A DNA stretch of 64,000 nucleotides from Phycisphaerales bacterium (GTDB lineage Bacteria; Planctomycetota; Phycisphaerae; Phycisphaerales; JAGLTS01), in NCBI GenBank assembly GCA_023135165.1, contig JAGLTS010000045.1:1-64000 (forward strand), given 5' to 3'. The translations under genes were made by a program, and so were the position numbers. This document shows positions 18,803 to 28,424 of this stretch, one piece after another (position 1 is the first letter of the stretch; every line of letters starts with the position of its first letter). Under the pieces are notes generated by a model, which had not been told where the DNA came from, did no database searches, and was given only the letters and a program-made list of their open reading frames with translations.

Positions 18803-18821
18803 CCCGGCCAAGATGGCCGGG
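18803..18821. terminator. Hairpin CCCGGCC-aagat-GGCCGGG at the truncated edge of the integrase fragment
   Basis: Perfect 7-bp stem with 5-nt loop. Confidence 0.4.
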
Positions 18822-19049
18822 CTCTGTGGGGAGCTGTGCGGATGTGGGTTGCTCGTCTGTGCGCGGCGAGGACGGGGAAGCAGCACCGCCCAAGCGATCT
18901 TCACATCCCAATACGGCCGGTCCGGACGCGGCACAGATTCCCCAGGGGAAACCGAGCCGGGGAGAACCGCGACCGCTATCCTTGCGGAGAAGTTGACACG
19001 CTGCGACCATCCGGCTCGCATCTTGCTTGAACCCAACAGGAGACCTCCG

Positions 19050-20135
19050 ATGCTTCGCCGCACCGCCTTCACCTTTGCACTGCTGCTCGCCTCGACCACA
19101 TTCGGTCAAACGGATGCGTTCAAGTCGCTCACCATCGGCGACCCCGCACCGTCCATCGACATCGCACACTGGGTCACAGGCGAACCCGTCAAGGAGTTGG
19201 AGAGCGGCCGTGTTTATATCATCGAGTTCTGGTCGACGCGGTGTGGCCCGTGCCTGCGGAGCATGCCGCACATCAGCGAAGTCCAGCAGCACTACGGAGA
19301 CAAGGTCACCGTCATCAGCGTGAGCGATGAGGATCTCGCGACCGTCACGGGATTCCTGGCAAAAGACCATCCGGATGGCGGACTGTGGGCGGACATCATC
19401 AAGTACCGGCTCACCACCGACCCGGACCAGTCGGTGAAGAACGACTACTTCCGCGCAGCCGGCCAGCGCGGCATTCCCACCGCGTTCATCGTCGGCAAGG
19501 ACACGCGGATCGAGTGGATCGGCCACCCGATGAGGATGGAGGAACCGCTCGAGGCGGTCGTCACCGACCAGTGGGATCGCAAGGCGTTCACTGCTGAGTG
19601 GGAGAAGAAAGCTGTTCTCGACCGTGAGATGGCGCGCATCGATCGCGTGATCCGGAAGGCCTACGGGGAACAGGATTGGGAAACCGTCATCAAGACGTTC
19701 GACGAACTCATCGTGCTCGATGAGGAGCAGTTCGGCCGATACAGAATCGACAAGATGATGCTCTTCGTGAAGCAACTGGGCGATCCGCAGCGCGCATGGG
19801 CGGTCGGCCGAGAGGCGATGGAACTGAACTGGGATGATGCGCAGATGCTCAACGGTCTGGCGTGGTCGCTCGTTGACGACACAGGGATCACCGATCCTGA
19901 TCTGCTCGCCCTGGCGATGGAAGCTGGACGACGAGCCAGCGACTTGACTGACGATGCCGATGCCTCAACGCTCGACACCGTCGCGCGCGTCTTCCTTGAG
20001 CAGGGCGCCGTCTGTACCGCGATCGTCTGGCAGGAAAGAGCTGTCAAGCACGCGCAGACCGAGCGGGAGCGCGATGCGCTCGGCGCAACGCTCAAAAAGT
20101 ACCAGGACGCTGCGGATGAACGATCTGATACCTGA
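19050..20135 (+). CDS. Secreted TlpA-like thioredoxin-fold protein with helical C-terminal region
   Basis: MLRRTAFTFALLLASTTFGQ signal; VYIIEFWSTRCGPCLRSMPHISEVQQHYGDKVTVISVSDED; GIPTAFIVGKDTRIEWIGHP. Confidence 0.87.
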   Translation: MLRRTAFTFALLLASTTFGQTDAFKSLTIGDPAPSIDIAHWVTGEPVKELESGRVYIIEFWSTRCGPCLRSMPHISEVQQHYGDKVTVISVSDEDLATVTGFLAKDHPDGGLWADIIKYRLTTDPDQSVKNDYFRAAGQRGIPTAFIVGKDTRIEWIGHPMRMEEPLEAVVTDQWDRKAFTAEWEKKAVLDREMARIDRVIRKAYGEQDWETVIKTFDELIVLDEEQFGRYRIDKMMLFVKQLGDPQRAWAVGREAMELNWDDAQMLNGLAWSLVDDTGITDPDLLALAMEAGRRASDLTDDADASTLDTVARVFLEQGAVCTAIVWQERAVKHAQTERERDALGATLKKYQDAADERSDT

Positions 20136-20165
20136 CATTTCAGATTTGAGATTTGAGATCTCAGA

Positions 20166-22082
20166 TCATCTCTTACCGAGGATGAATTCCAGTTCAGGCT
20201 GAAGCTGCGCTAGTCCTGCGCGATCGCCGCAGCGCTCCAGAAGCCCGACCTGCGCGAGTCGCCAGCACTGGTTGAAGTTCAGTTCGTCAAAGCCTGCTTC
20301 AAGGGCGGGGAAGAGCCTGCGCAACATCGGCGATTCAAACGCCAGCTTCCGCGCCAGCGGTCGCAGCCATCGGTACTTGGACTGATCGGTGTTCCAGAAC
20401 CCCCGCTTGCGCGTCGTCCAGCGCACCTCATCCGGCACGTGTGGAATCATCACACGGAAGGGGTACTTGAGATACCCATCTCGAATGAGTAGCTCCGGCG
20501 ACAACCTGGATACATAGTCGATCAGAACGCGATCGACATAGGGTACGCGACACTCCAAGCCGAACCACATGCCGAGTCGGTCTTCTTGACGGAGCAGGTA
20601 CTGCATCTCAGCGCGGAAGTACTCGCGCTGCCGGAACAGCCGCCAGTCACCGCCGCCGAACAGGTAATACCGTACTTCCGGGAGCGCCTTGATCTCGTCC
20701 GTCGGGACGCCGAGGAAACCGACGCCGCCGGACACCGCATCAACCCAATCGTCGAGATCGTGGAATCGGCGATCGAACATCGCAGCGAGTTCAGGCTTGA
20801 AGGGCAGGCGTTCCGCACGCAGGCGCGTGAGCCGATCGACATCCAACCCTCGCCTGGCCAACTCACGGATCAGCACCGGCCAATACCACGTGTAACCCGA
20901 GAGCAGCTCATCACCACCCTGCCCGTCGAGGACCACCGTCGCCCCGCTCGCCGTGATGTGTCGAAGCAACAGGTACTGATTGATCGGCCCGATGGCGTGG
21001 TTTGGCTCTTCGTATGCGACCGCCATCTCCAAAACATCGAATGGGTCGATCGTGTCGCTACATTCGAAGACGTGATGCGGCAGCTTCGCCTTTTCAGCGA
21101 CGAGCGCCGCCAGGCCGATCTCCGAATCGGGCGCCTCGGCACTGCACATCGTGAACGTCGAGAACTCCTGACCGGCCAGATCGAGGTTCTCGCCGATCAG
21201 CCAGGCGAGATTCGTCGAGTCAAGCCCGCCACTCAGGCATGTGGCGATTCGCCTGCTCGACCGCAGATGAAGTTGCACGCTCGCCTCAACTTCCGCGCGG
21301 AGATCGTGGATCGCGACGTCGCCATCCAGGTCGCCGATCGGGTCGGGCAACTCATAATAAGACCGGATCTCGATGCCGGTCGGGCTCGCCTTGAGGATCG
21401 TACCGGGTGGGAGCGCATGCACATCCTCGTAGAACGTCTCGGTCGGGCCGAACTTGTTAACCGCAGCGGCGACGGAGGCGAGCACTGATGTCTCGCGCAG
21501 TCGGCGGGGAACGCCCGCTGCATGCAAGGCGCGTATCTCGGATGTAATCATCAAGCTCGCGCCGTGCTCCGCCCAGTACACCGGTTTGATGCCGAACGGA
21601 TCACGCACCGCCCATAGCGTTCGTCTCGCAGTGTCGATGATGACGAACGCGAACATGCCGCGGAGCATGTGAACGCAGTCCGGGCCGTCGCGCTTCCACA
21701 GTTCCAGCAGAACCTCTGTGTCGGACTTGGAACGAAAGACCGTGCCCTGGGCTTCCAGTTCAAGGCGAAGTTCGATGAAGTTGTATATCTCGCCGTTGAA
21801 GACCAGACCGAGCGTGCCCGCGATCATCGGCTGTCTGGCGGATTCGCTCGTGTCCTGGATGGCAAGCCAGTTGTGCCCCAACGCAGCCGCCGACACGTCA
21901 CGCTGCGCTACGCTGAGCGAATCAACATTCGCCGCATAGCTCGGCCGCCACTGCCCGTCGCCGTCACATAGCGCGATGCCGACACCGTCCGGCCCGCGAT
22001 GGGCTTGCGCATGCAGCATGCGCCGAACCCGGTCCGCTGGATCGGTCAGGTGCTCGCCGAAAAGGACTGCAATGCCGCACAC
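20166..22082 (-). CDS. asnB: Asparagine synthase (glutamine-hydrolysing)
   Basis: MCGIAVLFGE N-terminal Cys; GLVFNGEIYNFIELR; RIATCLSGGLDSTNLAWLI; VVLDGQGGDELLSGY. Confidence 0.93.
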   Translation of the reverse strand: MCGIAVLFGEHLTDPADRVRRMLHAQAHRGPDGVGIALCDGDGQWRPSYAANVDSLSVAQRDVSAAALGHNWLAIQDTSESARQPMIAGTLGLVFNGEIYNFIELRLELEAQGTVFRSKSDTEVLLELWKRDGPDCVHMLRGMFAFVIIDTARRTLWAVRDPFGIKPVYWAEHGASLMITSEIRALHAAGVPRRLRETSVLASVAAAVNKFGPTETFYEDVHALPPGTILKASPTGIEIRSYYELPDPIGDLDGDVAIHDLRAEVEASVQLHLRSSRRIATCLSGGLDSTNLAWLIGENLDLAGQEFSTFTMCSAEAPDSEIGLAALVAEKAKLPHHVFECSDTIDPFDVLEMAVAYEEPNHAIGPINQYLLLRHITASGATVVLDGQGGDELLSGYTWYWPVLIRELARRGLDVDRLTRLRAERLPFKPELAAMFDRRFHDLDDWVDAVSGGVGFLGVPTDEIKALPEVRYYLFGGGDWRLFRQREYFRAEMQYLLRQEDRLGMWFGLECRVPYVDRVLIDYVSRLSPELLIRDGYLKYPFRVMIPHVPDEVRWTTRKRGFWNTDQSKYRWLRPLARKLAFESPMLRRLFPALEAGFDELNFNQCWRLAQVGLLERCGDRAGLAQLQPELEFILGKR

Positions 22083-22085
22083 AAC

Positions 22086-22886
22086 CTACTCATCCTGTTG
22101 ATGTGTCTCACTGGCCGCCGTCTCGCGCTTCCGCAGGATGTAGAAGCGATGCCCCAGCACTTTCGGATCAGAGGTAACGATCTCAAACCCAGCCGATACG
22201 ATGACATCTTCGATCATCCGCCGGCTGAACAGGTACAGGTGGTATAGCTTCCACATCATTCCCACCGTGTACTTGTAAGGCTCCGCGGGATCGTCGTGTA
22301 CCGGGGCCTTGAGCAGCAGAATGCCGCCCTGGCGCAACAGACGCACATGCTCTCGCAGGAATGCAACCGGATCGTGCGTGTGTTCGAGCACGTCGATCGA
22401 GATCATCGCGTCGAATGAAGCGTCATCGAAGAGATCACTGTCGCCCTGGATCAGTTTGACATCCGTGAGGCGGCGCATGCGCTCGATCACGCCGATGTCG
22501 AACTCCGTTCCGACAACATCGTGGCCTCGCGTCTTCAGTTCGTGCAGCAAACGCGCGTTGCCGCAACCCAGCTCGCAGATTGTGCTTGGTTCCTTGAGAA
22601 ACGGCTCGAGCGCCTTGATGAACGACGGCACGCGGTCCTTCGCATCGGCTTCGAATCGCTGCTCCAACGGCGGGCAGCCCGCCAACTCCTGCGTCGTCGT
22701 CCAGTATGTCTCGCCATATACAATGTGAAGTGATTCGCGCGTCGGGCGCTTCGTGTTCACCCATGTCCCACATGTAGGACAAATGCCCCAGCCCCAGATC
22801 GGGCCGTCGCGCAGCTCGCCGCCACAGAGACATCGCGTCACGATCTCGAAGTGAAGCCGGGGATCAACGTTTGGGTCCATTGCCAT
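22086..22886 (-). CDS. SAM-dependent class I methyltransferase with N-terminal zinc-binding motif
   Basis: CLCGGELRDGPIWGWGICPTCGTWV; ICELGCGNARLLHELKTRGHDVVGTEFD; DAMISIDVLEHTHDPVAFLREHVRLLRQGGILLLKAPV. Confidence 0.85.
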   Translation of the reverse strand: MAMDPNVDPRLHFEIVTRCLCGGELRDGPIWGWGICPTCGTWVNTKRPTRESLHIVYGETYWTTTQELAGCPPLEQRFEADAKDRVPSFIKALEPFLKEPSTICELGCGNARLLHELKTRGHDVVGTEFDIGVIERMRRLTDVKLIQGDSDLFDDASFDAMISIDVLEHTHDPVAFLREHVRLLRQGGILLLKAPVHDDPAEPYKYTVGMMWKLYHLYLFSRRMIEDVIVSAGFEIVTSDPKVLGHRFYILRKRETAASETHQQDE

Positions 22887-23030
22887 TGCGTGCACCGATG
22901 CGGCAGCAGTCATCATTCACTCGCGCCGCATTCTACACGACTGGGCTGCACGCGCCCGCGCGGGATACATATGCCGCACGAATCCGGCCAGCCGCGGCGT
23001 CTTCCTCAGCGCAGCCACATCAACGAACTG

Positions 23031-26000
23031 TCAACGATCGACAGGCCGATGCACAGGAAGCGACCTTTTCGGGAACGCCGGCCGATCCATCGGCTCGATC
23101 GGGTCCTCCTCGATTCTCCGGAGCAATTCGTCGATGGCGCGGTCGAGCTGCGGGTCGCGCCCGGCTGCGGAGTCGGCGGGGAGAATGTCCACTTCGACAT
23201 CAGGCACGACGCCTGTGTTCTCAAGACCCCAGCCTCGCACCGGCTCCCACCACGCGAACTCAGGTTGGCTGCACATTCCGCCGTCGATGAACGCCTTGTC
23301 CGCGCGCATGCCGCAGACGCCACCCCATGTCCGTGTCCCAATCACCGGGCCGAGTTTCCTAATCTTGAAACTCTCCGGGAAGATGTCGCCGTCGGAACCC
23401 GCGAAGTAGTTGATGAGGACCGCCTTGTGCCCGCGATGAACACGCTCCGGATAGGTGAAGCCTTGGCCCCGGCGAACATGGTCGGATGCCCACAGTGTGC
23501 GTGCGAGCCTTTCAATGATCATCCCAGAGACGAAGCCGCCTCCGTTGTAACGAACGTCAATGATGAGGCCGTCCTTGTTAATCTGCGGGTAGTAGCCCTT
23601 GACGAACGCGATGAGACCGTCACTGTCCATGTCCGGCAAGTGGATGTAGCCGATCTTTCCATCCGATCGCGCATCGACCCACTCACGCCGCTGCCTGCAC
23701 CAGTCTCGGTAGCGGAGTTGTCGTTCACTCACCAGCGCTTCAATCTGGATGTCACGGGCGTCGGACCGGTCCGGCATGGAGCCGATGGTGAGCAACACCT
23801 GCGCGCCTGCCAGATCCGCGAGACGTTCGTATACATTGTCAACGGCGCTCAAGGCATGACCGTTGATCGCGAAGAGGTAGTCGCCGTCGCTCACGCGCGT
23901 GTGCGACACCGTCAGCGGCGCGGGCGTATCGGTTTCCCATACCTCCGGCTGAAGGATGCGAGTGAAACGATATGCATCCGCATCAGGCGCGGGTTCGAGA
24001 TCCGCGCCGAGCAGGCCGACGCCGATGGAGTCCGCGTCTTCCGTATCACCACCCCAGATGTATGTGTGCGATGTACCAAGCTCGCCGATGACTTGGCCGA
24101 CGAGATCGTTCAGTTCGCTGCGCGTACTGATGCGTGGTAGCAGCGGCGCGTACTGATCCCGCACGTGCTTCCAGTCGAGTCCCGCCATGTTCGGCGCCCA
24201 GTAGAAGTCACGCTCCAGCCGCCACGCTTCATGGAAGATCTGCGACCACTCCTGTTGCGGATTGACCGCCACACGCAGTTGAGTCGGGTCGATCGTTTCG
24301 TCCGGTTCATCGGGCGAGGCATCGGTGGATGCGATTTCGATCTCGTCGCCGATCCGATACGCAATGGTCGAGCCGTCGCCGCTGATCGTATAGTCGCGGA
24401 TCATGTCGAGAAAGACGGTTTCCTCTCGCTCAGCGAAATCATAGACGTGCAGCGTTGTGCGCGGTTCGATGTCTTCTTCACCCCACACCTCGTCGAGCAT
24501 GCCTTCAATCGGCCGGCTGCCGTAGAAGATGCGCCCGTCCACAGCCGACAACGTGCGGTAGTTCCCAGGCTCGACGGGAAGCTCAACGACGCGCCGCTCG
24601 ATGCCGTCAAAGTCGATGACGACTTCCGGGATCTCATCACCATCCATCTCGAACTCATCTTCGACATACTCGTTCGACGCTCGGTCATCACGCTCACGCA
24701 CCTCATCGGGCAAGAGCGGCGACAGCCCGTCGGCACGCAATATGACGACGCATGGCACGATCGAGCGCGTCACGATGTGCTCGAAATCCAAGTCGCATAG
24801 GATCGGGTTGTACGAGCGGCTTGACAGGAAGTACAGATACTCGCCCGCGGGATCCCAGACCGGATCACTGTCACCCGTGTAGCGAGTCGTGATTGCGTGC
24901 GACTCGCCCATCGCGATGTCATAGATGAAGATCGACTTGTCCATCGACCATGCTTTGTAAGGCACGGTGTACGCGAGGTATCGGCTGTCCGGCGAGAAGC
25001 TGTACTGTTCGATCTCCCAACCGGCGTCGGTGTCAATCACAGTCGTCTCGCCCGACTCGACATCGACGATGCGCAGCGTGAACTCAAGATCGCTATATGC
25101 GATCATCGACCCATCAGGCGACCAGATCGGATCAAAGGTCCAGCCCTTGTTCTCGTGCGTGAGGATGCGATGCGGCTCGTGCCCCGCGCTGCCAAAGATC
25201 GCGATCTCCTGCTCGCCCGTTTCGTCGGTGATGCACGCGATGCGTTCGCCGTCAGGTGAAAAGACGGGTGATCGTTCGCGCACACCGGACGACTCGGTCA
25301 GGGCGATCGTGCGCCCGCCCGCGACGGGAAGCGTCCACATCTCTCCGCGCGATGAAACGGCGAGACGGGACCCATCCTCGTTGAGGGCGTAGACAACGGG
25401 TGTTTCTGTAGCATCCTCGAAACGCAGCCGGCGATGGACACGGTCCGTCGGCAATGTGATGTCGATGCGCTCATCCACGCCGGTCCGCACATCAAGAAGA
25501 CGTAGATCCCCTGCGTACATGTACACGATGCGCCCGTCGTGCATGTCCGGCCAGCGAGCATCATATTCGCTATGAAACGTGTGCTGTGCGGCGTCCGAGC
25601 CATCCGGTCCAATCGAGTGGATGTTGAGTCGCCCATCGCGATCGGAGAGGAAGTACACACGGCCGTCGAACCACATTGGAAAGCGGTCCGTGCCGTCGAA
25701 GTCGGTCAGCCTAGTGAACGAATGCTGTTCGAGGTCGCCGATCCAGATGTCCTGGGCGGTCCCGCCGCGATAGCGCTTCCAGGTATTGAACTCGCGCGAC
25801 AGCCGATTGAATGCGATGTATCGGCCGTCGGGTGAGAAGGATGCGAGCGACGCCAGACCGACCTCGATGATGTGTGGATACCCGCCGGTCACGGGCACCT
25901 CGAAGAGGCGGCGTTCGGCGCGCTGGCCGGATGATCGGCGCGACCGGAAAACGATGCTGCGACCACTCGGCCGCCAGGCGACCACCTCGTCGCGCCCGGG

Positions 26001-26310
26001 GTGGAACGTCAATCGTTGCGGCTCCCCGCCGGTCGCGGGCATGACATAGACATCAACATTGCCGCCGTACTCACCGGAGAAGGCGAGCCATCTTCCATCC
26101 GGACTGAACTTGGGGAACGCTTCATTCCCATCGTGCGTTGTGAGCCGCATCGCCGACCCGCCGGTGATCGGCACGCGCCACAGATCACCTTCCGCGGCAA
26201 AAACCACCGTGTCGCCGTGTATGGCTGGGAAACGGTAGTAACCGACGACATCAGCCCGGACGGGAGAGACAAGAAGGAGCGCAAGGAATACAAGACGCAT
26301 CATGGGCATG
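23031..26310 (-). CDS. Tricorn-like protease (beta-propeller plus C-terminal peptidase)
   Basis: MRLVFLALLLVSPVRADVVGYYRFPAIHGDTVVFAAEGDLWRVPITGGSAMRLTTHDGNEAFPKFSPDGRWLAFSGEYGGNVDVYVMPATGGEPQRLTFHPGRDEVVAW; C-terminal YIHLPDMDSDGLIAFVKGYYPQINKDGLIIDVRYNGGGFVSGMIIERL. Confidence 0.92.
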
Positions 26311-26407
26311 GGACACCTCGGTTTCACAGTAACCACAACAGTGTACCGGCGAACAATGGCATGGTGTGCATCTCGCTCCGCTGCGCATCGCGGCGAAACG
26401 GCGACGG

Positions 26408-28387
26408 TCAGTGCGTGTATGCCAGATAGAGGCTGCCTGGAGCGCGCAGTGCGTTGATCGCTTCCCGGACAACCGGGTAATCCGTCGCCGAAATGCGATC
26501 GATCACATTGATATCGCGGACGATGTGAATCGTGGAACCGTCGCGCATCACGGTTTGGGCGATGCTTCCCCATGATCCGGTCACTTCGGGAAGTGATGCG
26601 GGAACGATCGTCGCCACCGCGCCTTCCGGGAGCACGATCGTCAGGTCGATGTGCTCAGCGAATCGGCCGGCGAGCTCGACATCGGTGCGACGATGTGGTC
26701 GGTCGAGCGGCAGCGGGAACTCCGTCAGGAACACAGGCCCATCGCCGAGCTTGAGCATGTGCTGCGCGCCGACCTCATCCAAGTCGTCAGAACGAACACT
26801 GATCGTCGCAGCAAACGCATCGTCGGACAGCGTCGTCAGCGCGTGCTTGTCCACATCAAACCCGGGCAGCAGACGATTGACAATCGCCTTGCTCCTCGCC
26901 TGCTGGGCATCGGTCGTGTCGAGCGCCTCCGGATCGTAGAACGCGCCCGTCAGGCTCACTCGCAGATCAGCCTCGGCGGCACCGTCGGCTTCAAGGTGCA
27001 GCACGCCGGTGATCTCGACGGTGCTCTCTTGCTCATCGCCGCGTCCAACGATGTTCATCCTCTGCAACCCGCCGTCTTGATCGAGCGTCAGGAGTGTGTG
27101 GCTACCCCAATCGCCTGGGTTCGTGAACGTGCCGTGCTGCGGGCGAACGTACATCGGCCCGTCATCGGTTTCGATCGCAATCACGACATCGACGAAGGCC
27201 GAGTCGGTCGGCACATCCTCGCGCCACGTCCGCGTATCCACCGCCGCCATCGGCTCCGCTTCAATGCCGAGCGACCTATACGCCGCGAGCAGCAGTGCAG
27301 CGGATTCCAGCGGGTTGCCATAGTTATCCACCAACACATCCCCAGCCGGTCGGCATCGGAATGACCGCATTGACTTCGGTGAAGTCACGAAGTTGAACGT
27401 ATCGCGCAGCTTCTTCGACACCGCCTCGATGCGCAGACGAAGATCCTGCTCATCGCCGACGGCATCGCGCGCCAGGGCTTCGATGCGTTCGGTCGGCGCC
27501 GCTGCGTTCTCGACCGCGCCAAGCACCGTGCCGACCCACGCTTCGGCGCTCGGGCATGTCGTGAACATGAACCGGCCGCCGCGCTCTTGCCAAGGCGGCG
27601 CCTGCGGTTCATCCGTATCGGCTGCAAGCATGTCGAACGTCCAACGTGGTGCGCGCCACCCGCTGCTCGACACGAAGCCCTCCGGCTCATATGGGCCTGG
27701 CATTCCGGTCACCTGGGCATGGAGCAACACACCTCCCTCGACCTGGAACGACACAATGCGCTGGACCGTCGGGTCGTCAAGGTGCAGACGCAGATCTGCG
27801 GAGACCCAGGGCATCACACCGGGCTGCGTGATGACTTCATAGTCGAACTCGAGCACACAGCCGTTCTCGATGCCGCTGAACGAGATGATCCGCTGCTGCC
27901 ACTCGATGTACGCGGGCCAACCCGAGAGATCGTTCGGCGACGCGATGTTATAGGAATAGTCAGGCACGGGGAGGATCGTGCCATCCGGCAAGTATGTCCT
28001 GGCAGAATGGATGATGACCTTGTCGGTTCCATCACTGAAGTTGATTCGCGGGTCGGCGTAGCGTCCGATCGCGCGCCGGTCGAGCAGCTTCACCCACCGA
28101 TGCTCGCGACGATGAACCGTTCCATCGCGCTTGATCGTCCAGTGCTGTTCGAGCCGAAGGATCACCGCATCCGCATCTGGGAACTGCTCAACTCCGGCGG
28201 ACAGATCAACCAACCCATCAGCGGGCGCATCAGGCGCAGCGCTGACCGGCGGGTTCGCCGCGTGACATGCGGGCGCGATGAGCAAGAGGGCGATCGAGGC
28301 GAGCAACCGGGTCCAGCCGTGATCGCGCGCTCGGCGAAGCGTCTCGCTTGCAGAAGATCGGACCGCGTCATTCTGTCGTGTATTCAT
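26408..28387 (-). CDS. DUF3857 / transglutaminase-like domain protein (copy 1)
   Basis: VILRLEQHWTIKRDGTVHRREHRWVKLLDRRAIGRYADPRINFSDGTDKVIIHSARTYLPDGTILPVPDYSYNIASPNDL..., lipoprotein-like N-terminus. Confidence 0.8.
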   Translation of the reverse strand: MNTRQNDAVRSSASETLRRARDHGWTRLLASIALLLIAPACHAANPPVSAAPDAPADGLVDLSAGVEQFPDADAVILRLEQHWTIKRDGTVHRREHRWVKLLDRRAIGRYADPRINFSDGTDKVIIHSARTYLPDGTILPVPDYSYNIASPNDLSGWPAYIEWQQRIISFSGIENGCVLEFDYEVITQPGVMPWVSADLRLHLDDPTVQRIVSFQVEGGVLLHAQVTGMPGPYEPEGFVSSSGWRAPRWTFDMLAADTDEPQAPPWQERGGRFMFTTCPSAEAWVGTVLGAVENAAAPTERIEALARDAVGDEQDLRLRIEAVSKKLRDTFNFVTSPKSMRSFRCRPAGDVLVDNYGNPLESAALLLAAYRSLGIEAEPMAAVDTRTWREDVPTDSAFVDVVIAIETDDGPMYVRPQHGTFTNPGDWGSHTLLTLDQDGGLQRMNIVGRGDEQESTVEITGVLHLEADGAAEADLRVSLTGAFYDPEALDTTDAQQARSKAIVNRLLPGFDVDKHALTTLSDDAFAATISVRSDDLDEVGAQHMLKLGDGPVFLTEFPLPLDRPHRRTDVELAGRFAEHIDLTIVLPEGAVATIVPASLPEVTGSWGSIAQTVMRDGSTIHIVRDINVIDRISATDYPVVREAINALRAPGSLYLAYTH

Positions 28388-28424
28388 CTTGAACCGTTCC
28401 TCAAACGTGAGGCGGGAATGTGTA

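Noticed and set aside
18750-19775. 341-aa minus-strand ORF
   Set aside because: Antisense to the TlpA-like gene; the CIHPPQ end merely overlaps the integrase fragment in another frame.
22851-24140. 429-aa plus-strand ORF
   Set aside because: Antisense to the tricorn-like protease C-terminus.
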